A stretch of 64,000 nt of DNA from assembly GCA_965116235.1 (NCBI GenBank), contig OZ220496.1, positions 558,001-622,000 on the forward strand. Reading direction: 5' to 3'. Each line of letters opens with the position of its first letter. Position 1 is the stretch's first letter. Origin of the DNA: MPNP01 sp965116235. GTDB lineage: Bacteria; Pseudomonadota; Alphaproteobacteria; Rhodobacterales; Rhodobacteraceae. The notes under the pieces are model-generated. The model did not search any database. It was not told the DNA's origin and saw only the letters and a program-made list of their open reading frames with translations. Below, piece after piece: positions 25,225-34,710 of the stretch. A program made the position numbers and the translations under genes.

Positions 25225-28155
25225 ATGTGTCCTGAGGCAATCGACTACAAAAACACCCTGCGGTTGCCCAAAACCAAATTTCCGATGCGGGCCGGCTTGC
25301 CTCAAAAGGAGCCCGAAATCCTCAAGCGCTGGGAAGAGATCAGGGTTTATGACCGCTTGCGAGCCAAGGAGAACAGACCTTCCTATGTCTTGCATGATGG
25401 TCCGCCATACGCCAATGGCCATCTCCATATCGGTCATGCCCTCAACAAGATTCTCAAGGATATGGTGGTTCGATCTCAGCAGCAGATGGGCAGGGATTCT
25501 CGCTATGTGCCCGGCTGGGATTGTCATGGCTTGCCAATTGAATGGAAAATTGAGGAGCGATACCGTGAGCGAGGGCTGGAAAAAGACCGAGTCAATGTAA
25601 TCGAGTTGCGTAAAGAGTGTCGTGAGTTTGCCGGACGGTGGGTCAACATCCAGCGTGATGAGTTCTGTCGCATGGGAATCATCGGCAATTGGGACAACCC
25701 TTACTTGACGATGGATTACGAGGCCGAGGCGGTTATCGCCGAGGAATTCATGAAGTTTCTCATGAACGGAACACTTTATCAGGGTTCCAAGCCGGTGATG
25801 TGGTCAACCGTCGAGAAGACCGCTCTGGCCGATGCCGAAGTTGAATACAAGGACTACACCAGCCCGTCCATCTGGGTGAAATTTCCCATTGACTGGCACA
25901 AGATCAAGTCGCAGGATGAGATCAACCTGCCGGCAGAGACATCCGTTGTCATCTGGACGACAACGCCATGGACCATCCCCTCCAATCGGGCTATCTGCTA
26001 TAATCCGGACATTACCTATGCACTCTACGAGGTTGTTTCCGCTCCCGATGACAATTGGGTTCAAAAGGGGGAGCGGTTCCTTTTTGCCGACAAGCTGATT
26101 GATGATTTTCAGAGCGTTGCGCGCATCGGGGAACTGAAAAGGACAAGACAGGTTGATGCAGGTGAACTGTCTCAGCTGGTTTGCGCCCATCCGTTTCAAG
26201 GCATAATTTCAGCGGATGAACCGGATATTAACCGCTGGGATTACCCGGTTCCGATGTTGCCGGGCCGTCATGTCAAGGATGAAGCTGGCACTGGTTTTGT
26301 CCACACGGCTCCCTCCCACGGTGAAGATGACTTTCTGATTGGTACGCAACACAGGTTGCCGATCACCTTCAATGTTACCGAAGATGGGAAGTTCCGGTCT
26401 ACCCTGCCAATCTTTGGCGGTTTTGAGATCTACACGCCATCGGGGCAGGAAGGAGCCGCAAACAAGATTGTCATCGACAATCTGATATCCCGCGGCAAGC
26501 TGGCCGCCCAGCAAAGATACAACCATGTATACCCCCATAGCTGGCGTTCCAAGGCTCCTTTGATCTTCCGCAATACTCCACAGTGGTTTGTGGCTGTCGA
26601 CAAGCCCATAGACGACGGTCTCGACTCTTATGGGAAGACAATTCGGGAGCGTGCCCGCAAATCAATAGACCAGATGGTGAAATGGACGCCCCAGACCGGG
26701 CAGTCACGTATTGAGGCCATGATTGACGCACGCCCCGATTGGGTCCTGTCGCGACAAAGAGCGTGGGGCATTCCCCTGACCTGCTTTGTCATAAAGGGGA
26801 TGCCGCCGGAGGCGGAAGACTTTCTGTTGCGTGACCGGCGGGTAAACGAACGCATTGTCGAGGCCTTCCGGCAGGAGGGTGCCGACGCCTGGTACAAGGA
26901 AGGAGCAAAAGAGAGGTTCCTTGAGGGACTTCATGACCCTTCCCAGTACATCAAGGTTGATGACATACTGGACGTCTGGTTCGACTCCGGATCCACCCAC
27001 GCATTTGTCCTGCGGGACCGGTCTGACGGAACCGGTGACGGAATTGCCGACCTGTATCTGGAAGGTACAGACCAGCACCGAGGCTGGTTTCAGTCATCAT
27101 TGCTTCAGGCATGTGGCACGACGGGACGGGCACCTTACCGGGAAGTGCTGACCCACGGATTTACCCTCGATGAAAAAGGGATGAAAATGTCCAAGTCGCT
27201 CGGCAATGCCATGGCCCCGGGGAAAATCATCAACGCCAATGGTGCCGACATACTCCGACTTTGGGTTGCCCAGTCGGACTATACCACCGATCTGCGAATT
27301 GGACCGTCAATTTTGCAACAAACGGTCGAAACTTACCGCCGGGTCAGAAACTCCTTTCGTTTCATCCTAGGCAGCCTTTACGATACGATTGACGTCGAAG
27401 ACATCCCATTGAACCAAATGCCCGATCTGGAGCGGTGGGTTCTCCATCGCGTGGCAGAACTGGATCATGTCGTCCGCACAAGGTATGAAGAACACGATTT
27501 TCGGGGAGCCTTTATCCAGCTATCCAATTTTCTTAACTTGGATCTGTCTCGATTTTACTTTGATATTCGCAAGGATTTGCTGTATTGCGATGACCCGAAC
27601 AGCGTCCAGTACAAGTCTACGCTGAAGACTCTGGCCATTCTCTTTGATTTCGTGACGTCCTGGTTGGCTCCGATTTTGCCTTTCACGATGGAAGAGCTCT
27701 GGCAACACCGCTATCCGAATCCCGAAGATTCCGTTCATCTGCATGATTTTCCGGTCGTGCCGGAGAACTGGAGAAACAAGGCCCTCGCTCAAAAATGGGA
27801 CCGGCTCAGAGAGATCAGAAGAGTGGTCAATGCCGAAATCGAGACGCAGAGGATTGACAAGGTCATCGGTTCCAGTCTGGAAGCCGCCCCAGTCGTGTAT
27901 CTGTCACGAGCCGAGGATAAGGAGCTTGTCGATTCCGTCACGTTCAGTGACGTCTGCATCACGTCGCAAATCGACGTCGTGCTCGCAACCGACACTCAGG
28001 AGGAAGCGAAAGACATTCGAGTTGAGTTCAAGACAGCTGCGGGGACCAAGTGTGATCGATGCTGGAAAGTCCTGCCCGATGTCGGTACACATGGCCATGC
28101 CGGTGTTTGCGGCCGCTGTGACCATGTCCTGAATCAGCTTTCGGTCAGCGACTGA
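25225..28155 (+). CDS. ileS: Isoleucyl-tRNA synthetase
   Basis: This class I aminoacyl-tRNA synthetase of 976 residues has the HIGH motif at 68-71 (NGHLHIGHALNK), an editing domain with WTTTPWTIPSNRAI, KMSKS at about 654-658 (GMKMSKSLGN), and a C-terminal zinc finger CDRCWKV...CGRCD. ATG 25225 is preferred over the upstream in-frame opening at 25198, as GAGGAG lies seven bases before it. Its 3' end is convergent with ychF, 14 bases apart. In many alphaproteobacteria lspA follows ileS; it does not here. Confidence 0.96.
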   Translation: MCPEAIDYKNTLRLPKTKFPMRAGLPQKEPEILKRWEEIRVYDRLRAKENRPSYVLHDGPPYANGHLHIGHALNKILKDMVVRSQQQMGRDSRYVPGWDCHGLPIEWKIEERYRERGLEKDRVNVIELRKECREFAGRWVNIQRDEFCRMGIIGNWDNPYLTMDYEAEAVIAEEFMKFLMNGTLYQGSKPVMWSTVEKTALADAEVEYKDYTSPSIWVKFPIDWHKIKSQDEINLPAETSVVIWTTTPWTIPSNRAICYNPDITYALYEVVSAPDDNWVQKGERFLFADKLIDDFQSVARIGELKRTRQVDAGELSQLVCAHPFQGIISADEPDINRWDYPVPMLPGRHVKDEAGTGFVHTAPSHGEDDFLIGTQHRLPITFNVTEDGKFRSTLPIFGGFEIYTPSGQEGAANKIVIDNLISRGKLAAQQRYNHVYPHSWRSKAPLIFRNTPQWFVAVDKPIDDGLDSYGKTIRERARKSIDQMVKWTPQTGQSRIEAMIDARPDWVLSRQRAWGIPLTCFVIKGMPPEAEDFLLRDRRVNERIVEAFRQEGADAWYKEGAKERFLEGLHDPSQYIKVDDILDVWFDSGSTHAFVLRDRSDGTGDGIADLYLEGTDQHRGWFQSSLLQACGTTGRAPYREVLTHGFTLDEKGMKMSKSLGNAMAPGKIINANGADILRLWVAQSDYTTDLRIGPSILQQTVETYRRVRNSFRFILGSLYDTIDVEDIPLNQMPDLERWVLHRVAELDHVVRTRYEEHDFRGAFIQLSNFLNLDLSRFYFDIRKDLLYCDDPNSVQYKSTLKTLAILFDFVTSWLAPILPFTMEELWQHRYPNPEDSVHLHDFPVVPENWRNKALAQKWDRLREIRRVVNAEIETQRIDKVIGSSLEAAPVVYLSRAEDKELVDSVTFSDVCITSQIDVVLATDTQEEAKDIRVEFKTAAGTKCDRCWKVLPDVGTHGHAGVCGRCDHVLNQLSVSD

Positions 28156-28169
28156 TACGCCAACGCGTC

Positions 28170-29267
28170 TCAAACATTGAACAGAAAGTGCATAACATCC
28201 CCGTCCTGAACCACGTAGTTCTTGCCTTCCGATCTAACTTTTCCGGCGCTGCGGGCATCGGTATATCCATTGCACGCAACAAATTCTTCATATGAGATGG
28301 TTTCCGCTCGTATAAAACCCCGCCTGAAGTCCTCATGGATGACTCCTGCAGCCTGTTCAGCGGTTGAACCTTGGGTGATGGTCCAGGCCCGAGCCTCCTT
28401 TGGGCCTGCCGTAAAGTAGGTAATCAATCCCAGAAGCGAATAGCCCTGCTGAATGAGCCGGTCCAGCCCGGACTGCTCAAGTCCTATTGCGGCCAGATAC
28501 TCCTCGCTTTCCTGTGGATCCAGCTGGCTGATTTCTTCTTCGATCTGGGCCGAAACGAGAACTGCGGAGCAATCTTTTTCCTCGGCATATCTTGCCACCG
28601 CGGTGGAATGGCCATTGCCGTTAACCAAGGCATCCTCCTCAACATTGCACACATAAAGGCACGGTTTCGCTGTCAGCAATCCCAAACTTCGCCAGGATCT
28701 GAAATCGTCCTCGGGAACAGACACTTCTCGTGCTGGTTTCCCGTCGTTCAGAACATTCTGAGCCAACTCCAAGAGGAAATCCATTTGAAGTGCCTCCTTG
28801 TCCCCGCCCTTGACCTTGCGGCTCAAGCGATGCCGCTGTCTCTCCACGGATTCCAGATCAGCCAGCATGAGTTCCGTTTCGATGATCGCGATGTCTTCAA
28901 TAGGGTCCACGCGGCCATTGACATGAACCACGTTCTCGTCATCAAAGCAGCGCACGACATGCGCGATGGCATCCACTTCACGGATATTGCCCAAAAACTT
29001 GTTGCCCAGCCCTTCGCCCTGAGATGCCCCCTTGACCAGTCCGGCAATATCCACGAATGTCGTCTTGGCAGCAATGGTGTTTTGCGATCCTTCTATGCTG
29101 GCGATTCGAGCCAGCCGGAAATCGTTTACCGGAACTTCTCCCATGTTGGCTTCTATCGTGCAAAAGGGATAGTTTTCGTTCTGAGCGGCGCCAGCGTGGG
29201 TCAGTGCATTGAACAGAGTCGACTTGCCGACATTGGGCAGACCAATGATGCCTGTCTTGAAACCCAT
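28170..29267 (-). CDS. ychF: Redox-regulated ATPase YchF (Obg family)
   Basis: This 365-residue P-loop protein has GLPNVGKSTLFNALT (G1), FVDIAGLVKGASQGEGLGN (G3 region), and the C-terminal TGS-like domain AWTITQGSTAEQAAGVIHED ending in GDVMHFLFNV. YchF binds ATP and acts near the ribosome and in stress response. In alphaproteobacteria it commonly follows pth; here pth is 4 kb away on the other strand, explained by the inversion proposed in the findings. Confidence 0.95.
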   Translation of the reverse strand: MGFKTGIIGLPNVGKSTLFNALTHAGAAQNENYPFCTIEANMGEVPVNDFRLARIASIEGSQNTIAAKTTFVDIAGLVKGASQGEGLGNKFLGNIREVDAIAHVVRCFDDENVVHVNGRVDPIEDIAIIETELMLADLESVERQRHRLSRKVKGGDKEALQMDFLLELAQNVLNDGKPAREVSVPEDDFRSWRSLGLLTAKPCLYVCNVEEDALVNGNGHSTAVARYAEEKDCSAVLVSAQIEEEISQLDPQESEEYLAAIGLEQSGLDRLIQQGYSLLGLITYFTAGPKEARAWTITQGSTAEQAAGVIHEDFRRGFIRAETISYEEFVACNGYTDARSAGKVRSEGKNYVVQDGDVMHFLFNV

Positions 29268-29344
29268 GGTAAATGCCTTGTATTTGTCAATTGAGTGTTG
29301 ATATGATGGGGTGAGCCAAGGGCATCAATATATGGGAGGGATCC

Positions 29345-29755
29345 ATGAAAGTGAATGTATATCTGTTTTTTAACGGCCAGTGCGAGGAAGCCTTTGCCCG
29401 ATATGCGGAGTTGTTTGGTACAAGCCCGGAATACATCCAGAGATACAAGGATTTGCCTGATCATGAAGACAATCCGATGCCTGACGACATGCTCGAAAAA
29501 ATCATGCACATGAGTCTGCCGTTGGGCGACATGTGCCTGATGGGAAGCGATTCACCCCCGCAGTTTTTTGAAAAGCCGCAGGGATATTCTGTCAGCCTGA
29601 ACTTTACGGATGTCGAGCAGGGACGTATCATGTTTGAGGCCTTGGCCGAAGGAGGACAGATCAAGATGCCATTCGAAAAAACGTTTTGGGGACCGGGATT
29701 TGGCGCCTGTGTTGACAAATTCGGCACGCCATGGATGATCAACTGCGACGAATGA
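29345..29755 (+). CDS. PhnB-like VOC-fold protein
   Basis: This 136-residue vicinal-oxygen-chelate protein of the PhnB/YdbC group has VYLFFNGQCEEAFARYAELF at the N terminus, the MHMSLPLGDMCLMGSD strand and a closing WGPGFGACVDKFGTPWMINC. No enzyme role is established for this group despite the name 3-demethylubiquinone methyltransferase-like. The start has GGAGGG five bases upstream. It lies just ahead of trpA on the same strand. Confidence 0.85.
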   Translation: MKVNVYLFFNGQCEEAFARYAELFGTSPEYIQRYKDLPDHEDNPMPDDMLEKIMHMSLPLGDMCLMGSDSPPQFFEKPQGYSVSLNFTDVEQGRIMFEALAEGGQIKMPFEKTFWGPGFGACVDKFGTPWMINCDE

Positions 29756-29791
29756 TTGAAAGGTCGGCCCGGGCATAGTGCAATCCGTCCA

Positions 29792-30583
29792 ATGTCTAGA
29801 ATTGTTGCCCGATTTGACCAGTTGAGATCAAGCGGCCAGAAGGCGTTTGTTGCCTATGTCATGGCCGGCGACCCAGATCTCGAGACCTCTCAGGCAATTC
29901 TCGAGGGTCTGCCTCAGGCTGGAGTGGACATCATCGAGCTCGGCATTCCGTTTACCGACCCGATGGCCGATGGACCCACAATTCAACTGGCCGGTCAAAG
30001 AGCCTTGGCCAATGGCCAGACTGTGGCCAAAACACTAACCATGGTCAAGGATTTTCGGGTCCATCACTCGGAAATCCCGATTATCCTGATGGGGTATTAC
30101 AATCCAATCTTCAGTTTTGGAGTGGAACGCTTCTTGAATGACGCCAAGGAGGCGGGCGTTGATGGTCTGATCGTTGTCGACCTTCCGCCCGAGGAGGATC
30201 AGGAATTGTGCATTCCGGCCAAGAACGCCGGACTCAACTTTATCCGACTGGCCACGCCTACGACCGATGACAGGCGATTGCCGCAGGTTCTGCAGAATGC
30301 CAGCGGGTTCGTTTATTTCGTTTCAATCACCGGAATCACGGGTGTCAAAACCCCTGATCCCAAAACTGTGGCACCTGATGTAGCCCGCATCAAGGCCGTA
30401 ACAGATTTGCCTGTGTGTGTTGGTTTTGGTGTTAAAACGCCACAGATTGCCGCAGCCATCGGTCGCATTTCCGATGGTGTCGTTGTCGGATCCTCCATTG
30501 TCAAGATGATTGAAGAGCAAAAGCCAGTGCCTGCGATAATGAATTTTGTTTCGAGCCTGGCCGAAGGCATTCATTCCAGCTGA
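29792..30583 (+). CDS. trpA: Tryptophan synthase alpha chain
   Basis: This 263-residue TIM-barrel enzyme cleaves indole-3-glycerol phosphate to indole. It has the conserved VDIIELGIPFTDPMADGP with catalytic Glu and Asp, the YYNPIF block, VDLPPEE, and ITGVKTP near the phosphate site. ATG 29792 (MSRIVARFDQL) is the family-like start; an upstream opening at 29756 adds unlikely residues. It is separated from trpB by 4 kb and lies on the opposite strand, unlike the usual trpF-trpB-trpA operon. Confidence 0.95.
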   Translation: MSRIVARFDQLRSSGQKAFVAYVMAGDPDLETSQAILEGLPQAGVDIIELGIPFTDPMADGPTIQLAGQRALANGQTVAKTLTMVKDFRVHHSEIPIILMGYYNPIFSFGVERFLNDAKEAGVDGLIVVDLPPEEDQELCIPAKNAGLNFIRLATPTTDDRRLPQVLQNASGFVYFVSITGITGVKTPDPKTVAPDVARIKAVTDLPVCVGFGVKTPQIAAAIGRISDGVVVGSSIVKMIEEQKPVPAIMNFVSSLAEGIHSS

Positions 30584-30641
30584 CACCCAAAACGTGCCTG
30601 AGGACGGAGCATGGGCAAAAACTGATTTGCGGAGTGCTTGA

Positions 30642-31808
30642 GTGACTGTTGTTACATGCATTGAAGATTTGAGACAGCTGTATCGGCATCGAGTTCCCAC
30701 GATGTTTTATGACTATGTGGAAACGGGCAGTTACACGGAGAGCACCTTTTTCAATAACACGCGCGACTTTAACCTGATCAAGTTCAACCAGGTTGTGGCC
30801 GCGGACATTTCGCAGTTGAATCTTACAACCACCATGCTGGAGCAGACAGTGTCACAGCCCGTCGCTTTGGCACCGGTTGGATTAACCGGAATGCAATGGG
30901 CCGATGGCGAGATCAAAAGTGCTCGTGCCGCCAGCAAGATGGGTGTTCCGTACACCCTTTCGACCATGTCGGTTTGCTCCATGGAAGATGTTGCCAAGCA
31001 CAGCCATGAGGGCTTTTGGTTTCAACTGTACGTCTTTAAGGACGAGGAATTCACTGCTCACCTCATTCGCCGAGCCAAAGAGATAAACTGCTCGGCTCTG
31101 GTTATCACTCTCGATTTGCAAGTGCTTGGCCAACGGCACAAGGATCTCAAGAACGGCCTGTCCACCCCACCGCGACCAACTCTCAAGAACATCGTGAATC
31201 TGGGGACCAAGGTTCGGTGGGGACTGGGCATGTTGGGAACATCACGTCGAACATTTGGTAACATTGTCGGTCATATTGAAGGCGTTGACGACACCCGCTC
31301 ACTCATGTCCTGGGTCAGCTCGCAATTTGATGAGACGCTTGATTGGGACAGGGTCAAGAGGCTGCAGGATCTTTGGCAGGGTCCTCTTGTGCTCAAGGGC
31401 ATCATGAATGCAGAGGACGCTCGAATTGCCGCGGACATTGGTGCTGATGCAATTGTCGTGTCCAATCATGGAGGGCGTCAGCTTGATGGTGCGCTGTCGT
31501 CAATCCGCGTATTGCCGGCTATTGTTGATGCCGTTGGGCATCGCCTTGACGTCTATGTGGATTCAGGCATTCGCACGGGAATGGATATCATGCGTGCCAT
31601 CGGTTTGGGAGCCAAGGGAGTCATGATTGGTCGGGCCTATATCTACGGGCTCGGAGCCAACGGCCAGGAGGGAGTCGAGAAGGCACTGGACATTCTGTAT
31701 AACGAGGCCCAAAAGACCATGGGTTTTTGTGGTGTCAACAGCATTGATCAATTCAATCAGTCCAACCTGAACTGTCCTTCTGACTTTACGACAAACTGGT
31801 CTTGGTAA
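30642..31808 (+). CDS. FMN-dependent alpha-hydroxy-acid dehydrogenase (LldD-like)
   Basis: This 388-residue TIM-barrel flavoenzyme matches the L-lactate dehydrogenase/glycolate oxidase family. It has APVGLTGMQWADGE, TLSTMSVCSMEDVA, WFQLYVFKD, LVITLDLQVLGQRHKD, and SNHGGRQLDG with the active-site His, then the FMN phosphate loop DSGIRTGMDI and GRAYIYG. The start is GTG 30642 with GGAG seven bases upstream. L-lactate is the likeliest substrate but other 2-hydroxy acids fit. It follows trpA by 58 bases on the same strand. Confidence 0.85.
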   Translation: MTVVTCIEDLRQLYRHRVPTMFYDYVETGSYTESTFFNNTRDFNLIKFNQVVAADISQLNLTTTMLEQTVSQPVALAPVGLTGMQWADGEIKSARAASKMGVPYTLSTMSVCSMEDVAKHSHEGFWFQLYVFKDEEFTAHLIRRAKEINCSALVITLDLQVLGQRHKDLKNGLSTPPRPTLKNIVNLGTKVRWGLGMLGTSRRTFGNIVGHIEGVDDTRSLMSWVSSQFDETLDWDRVKRLQDLWQGPLVLKGIMNAEDARIAADIGADAIVVSNHGGRQLDGALSSIRVLPAIVDAVGHRLDVYVDSGIRTGMDIMRAIGLGAKGVMIGRAYIYGLGANGQEGVEKALDILYNEAQKTMGFCGVNSIDQFNQSNLNCPSDFTTNWSW

Positions 31809-31867
31809 TACTGTGCGGCCGGTCAGTTGAATCGGGCTGAAGCCAATACTACATCCCTACACCACAT

Positions 31868-31904
31868 TGTGCATGCACCCTTGGAGGATGCACAGCGGTT
31901 TTTT
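31868..31904 (+). terminator. Possible intrinsic terminator after the LldD-like gene
   Basis: TGTGCAT (31868-31874) pairs with ATGCACA (31888-31894) around a 13-base loop, followed by GCGG and six T (31899-31904). It lies just before the rplY ribosome site, so it could also influence rplY expression. The stem is only seven pairs. Confidence 0.45.
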
Positions 31905-31920
31905 GTTATTGGAGATCAAG

Positions 31921-32562
31921 ATGAGTGAAAGTCAGCTTCCGAATCTCCGAGCCGAAATGAGAACGGGGACAGGCAAGGGGGCCGCCCGTCAAGCTCGGAG
32001 AAACGGGTTTGTACCCGGCGTTGTTTATGGTGGTGGGCAGGACCCGGTTTCCGTCAATCTGAGATTCAATGACTTGCTGAAACGCCTCAGGGCCGGCCGG
32101 TTTTTATCGACCCTGTTCAATTTGCAGGTCGAAGGACTGAGAGATGTTCGGGTCATTTGTCGTTCGGTTCAGCGGGATGTGGTCAAAGACTTGCCGACTC
32201 ATGTGGACTTCATGCGCCTGCGTCGAGACTCGAAGATCAATCTGTTCATTCCGGTTCGGTTCATCAATGAAGAACTTTCGCCCGGTTTGAAACGGGGTGG
32301 TGTTCTGACCGTTGTACGGGGTGAGGTCGAACTCATCGTGACCGCTGGCGAAATCCCTTCTGAAATTACCGCGGACCTGTCGGGACTCGATGTTGGCGAC
32401 GTGATCACGATTTCGAATATCGAACTTCCGCCACGATGCAGACCGACCATCACAGACAGGGATTTCGTGATTGCCAACATATCGGCTCCTTCAGGACTGA
32501 GATCGGCGGAGGAGGAAGGGGAAGACAGTGTTGAAGAACAGGTGGAGGAAGAAGAAGAATAG
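31921..32562 (+). CDS. rplY: 50S ribosomal protein L25/CTC
   Basis: This 213-residue long-form L25 (CTC type) binds 5S rRNA. It has the start LRAEMRTGTGKGAARQARRN with GFVPGVVYG, and a C-terminal TL5 domain (DLSGLDVGDVITISNIELPP) ending in a very acidic tail (EEEGEDSVEEQVEEEEE). ATG 31921 is supported by GGAG upstream. In this class it is normally followed by pth; here about 1 kb of foreign-looking DNA lies between. Confidence 0.93.
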   Translation: MSESQLPNLRAEMRTGTGKGAARQARRNGFVPGVVYGGGQDPVSVNLRFNDLLKRLRAGRFLSTLFNLQVEGLRDVRVICRSVQRDVVKDLPTHVDFMRLRRDSKINLFIPVRFINEELSPGLKRGGVLTVVRGEVELIVTAGEIPSEITADLSGLDVGDVITISNIELPPRCRPTITDRDFVIANISAPSGLRSAEEEGEDSVEEQVEEEEE

Positions 32563-32614
32563 GTTCTGAATTGCATCGTTGCTCCTTGATTACAGAGAGG
32601 CCGACGGTCTACAT

Positions 32615-32875
32615 TCAGATTTCCTGATCGCCTGTCTCTTTTTTGTGAAGACCGTCGTTCAGGGTTACAATCAGCAGTCGATCCTGCCAGCCATGTTGCT
32701 GTGCGACATGCTCCAGCAGGGCGTTCTTGCCGATGCCGCGCCGCCCGCCAATGCCAATTGCCGCGAAGCGGGCGGGCTTCGTGCGGCGATAAGGCTGGTC
32801 GGGATGAATCTGCAGGCGCCGGGCTAGATCCAGGCTGGCCGTATGGCGCCCGTAAAATTCCCATTCTGCCATCAT
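32615..32875 (-). pseudogene. Truncated AAA-type ATPase gene, N-terminal fragment
   Basis: MAEWEFYGRHTASLDLARRL, and then GIGGRRGIGKNALLEHVAQQ, is the start of a P-loop ATPase of the STAND/archaeal-ATPase sort, but only about 70 residues remain before the reading loses meaning near 32640. It starts with GGAGG just upstream and overlaps (TGATG) the tail of another frame that ends RMTGGG, which itself is only a fragment (about 32876-32990). So the piece is a GC-rich two-gene remnant cut at both ends. Confidence 0.6.
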
Positions 32876-33244
32876 CCCCCTCCCGTCATGCGCTGACCTG
32901 ACATGCTGGCCTCATACATGGCCATTGCGCCCGGCCATGTCCAGCCCTGAGCTGGAGACGCCCCAAGTCTGGGCATGATGGAAGCACTCAATCGGTTGTT
33001 CGTTTCATGCCCCTCGGGCATGAAGAAACCTAAGCCGACCAATCACCCCGGAGACAATGTTAACAATGTATGTAAGCCCAAAAAAAATCGATCGGCACGC
33101 CGGCGTTCAAACGCTGGATATGAGGGAAAAAGTCAAGCAGATCTCGACCCAATAATGCTCTTGATCTGCTCACGCCCCAACGCTAATTCTATGAAATCAG
33201 AGAGGTTGATTTGAGTTTTTCATATTCTGAAGAGAGTAGAGTTG

Positions 33245-33598
33245 ATGATACCCTGTACGAATGAATTGGCGTTGCATGTTTCACAGGTGGCGACCGAGGA
33301 AGAGTGGGGCGTCAAATCAGCCAGAGATGGGCTGATACGGAAACGCGAACTCTCAATTGAGAATCTTCAAGAAAAGACCCGTGGCGGGAATAATCTGTTT
33401 GACGACCACTTCAGGTGGGCTCGACATGATTTGAAAAGAGTGGGATGGATTAAGCAAACTCGACGGGGATATTTTGTCGCAACAGGACAAGGAGAGAATG
33501 TGCTGGTTTCAAAGCCCGAGCGCCTGGACATTTTGTACGCTTTAGGCAAACATGTAATTGGTCGGCGGATACGTCCGAGCGCCAAGTTTAGTGATTGA
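33245..33598 (+). CDS. Mrr N-terminal-like winged-helix protein, without nuclease domain
   Basis: This 117-residue protein contains FDDHFRWARHDLKRVGWIKQ followed by TRRGYFVATGQG, the typical winged-helix Mrr_N motif found in front of Mrr-type restriction endonuclease domains. No catalytic domain follows: the frame stops eight bases before pth. It may be a stand-alone regulator, or the remains of a restriction gene. The start is ATG 33245; GAGAG lies upstream. Confidence 0.6.
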   Translation: MIPCTNELALHVSQVATEEEWGVKSARDGLIRKRELSIENLQEKTRGGNNLFDDHFRWARHDLKRVGWIKQTRRGYFVATGQGENVLVSKPERLDILYALGKHVIGRRIRPSAKFSD

Positions 33599-33605
33599 AT
33601 TGACA

Positions 33606-34295
33606 ATGCTTTTGATTGTCGGGTTGGGAAACCCCGGAGACAAATACTGGCTCAATCGCCATAATGTCGGGTTTATGGCAATTGACAGGATTGCTGCAGA
33701 TCACACGGATGGGAAATGGAAGAAGCAATTTCAAGGGTTCGCCATTGCAGGCAGTGCAAACGGCGAGAAGTTCCTGTTGCTGAAACCTCAAACATACATG
33801 AACGACTCCGGTCGATCGGTAGGCGAGGCCTGTCGCTACCACAAGCTGGATCCGGCTCAGATCACTGTGTTTCACGATGAGATTGACTTGCAGCCGGCCA
33901 AAGTCAAAGTCAAGTCCGGGGGCGGTCACGCTGGACACAATGGATTGCGGTCAGTCAGTCAGCATGTTGGAGCCGGGTTCACCCGCGTACGACTGGGTGT
34001 CGGCCACCCCGGAGACAAGACCCTTGTCCAGAATTACGTATTGGGTAACTTCGGCAGGGCAGAGAGACAGGGGTGGCTGAGCGACCTCCTAGACGGAATT
34101 AGCGATGGATTTCAGTATTTGCTGGCGCACGATCAAGCAGGGTTCCTGAACAAGGTGAACACGTGCCTGAGACCCAATCCAAACCGTCCTGCTACAAAAG
34201 TTCCTGAGATGAGCGTGAATGTGTCCCCAACTGTGCCTGAAACCAAACGGCCGGAGAGTGTTTTTGCCAAACTGGGCAAGTTGTTCGGGAATTAG
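33606..34295 (+). CDS. pth: Peptidyl-tRNA hydrolase
   Basis: This 229-residue enzyme releases tRNA from stalled peptidyl-tRNA. It has LLIVGLGNPGDKYWLNRHNV with the catalytic His, LLKPQTYMNDSG, FHDEIDL and GGGHAGHNGLRS, complete and in order. ATG 33606 begins at the conserved strand. The C-terminal 45 residues (from about 185) are a low-similarity proline/lysine-rich tail, common in this class. It normally sits between rplY and ychF. Confidence 0.95.
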   Translation: MLLIVGLGNPGDKYWLNRHNVGFMAIDRIAADHTDGKWKKQFQGFAIAGSANGEKFLLLKPQTYMNDSGRSVGEACRYHKLDPAQITVFHDEIDLQPAKVKVKSGGGHAGHNGLRSVSQHVGAGFTRVRLGVGHPGDKTLVQNYVLGNFGRAERQGWLSDLLDGISDGFQYLLAHDQAGFLNKVNTCLRPNPNRPATKVPEMSVNVSPTVPETKRPESVFAKLGKLFGN

Positions 34296-34329
34296 CATGG
34301 AGCAGCATAATGAGCGAGGGTGAAAGTTA

Positions 34330-34710
34330 GTGAAGACCATATCAGACCAGTTGAATTGTCTCGGCGAGCCACTCGTTACCTGTTCGGACAGTCCCAAAAC
34401 GGGCTTCTTTCGAACCGGCTGCTGTGATACTTCAGCGGAAGATTCGGGAAGTCATACCGTTTGTGCCATCATGACTGATGCGTTTCTGGAATATTCCAAG
34501 GCGGCCGGAAACGACCTGTCCACCCCAAGGCCGGAATTTGGTTTTTCAGGTCTCAAGGCCGGGGATAGATGGTGTCTTTGCGCCCCGCGCTTCATGGAAG
34601 CCTACAGGGCAGGAAAGGCCCCCAAGGTCATTCTCAGAGCGACGAACAAACTGGCTGAGAAGCATGTTCCGGCCGAGATTCTGAAGCGGTTCGCAATCGA
34701 TCTCAATTAG
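34330..34710 (+). CDS. DUF2237 family protein
   Basis: This 126-residue protein has NCLGEPLVTCSDSPKTGFFR, GSHTVCAIMTDAFLEYS and GDRWCLCAPRFMEAYRAGKA, and closes in a lysine-containing helix; these are the DUF2237 signatures. No function is established. GTG 34330 with GAGGG upstream is the likely start. Its stop overlaps the trpB stop tail to tail by four bases. Confidence 0.85.
   Translation: MKTISDQLNCLGEPLVTCSDSPKTGFFRTGCCDTSAEDSGSHTVCAIMTDAFLEYSKAAGNDLSTPRPEFGFSGLKAGDRWCLCAPRFMEAYRAGKAPKVILRATNKLAEKHVPAEILKRFAIDLN

Noticed and set aside
28371..29294. 307-codon frame opposite ychF
   Set aside because: ychF is complete with all GTPase motifs; the opposite frame has no family similarity.
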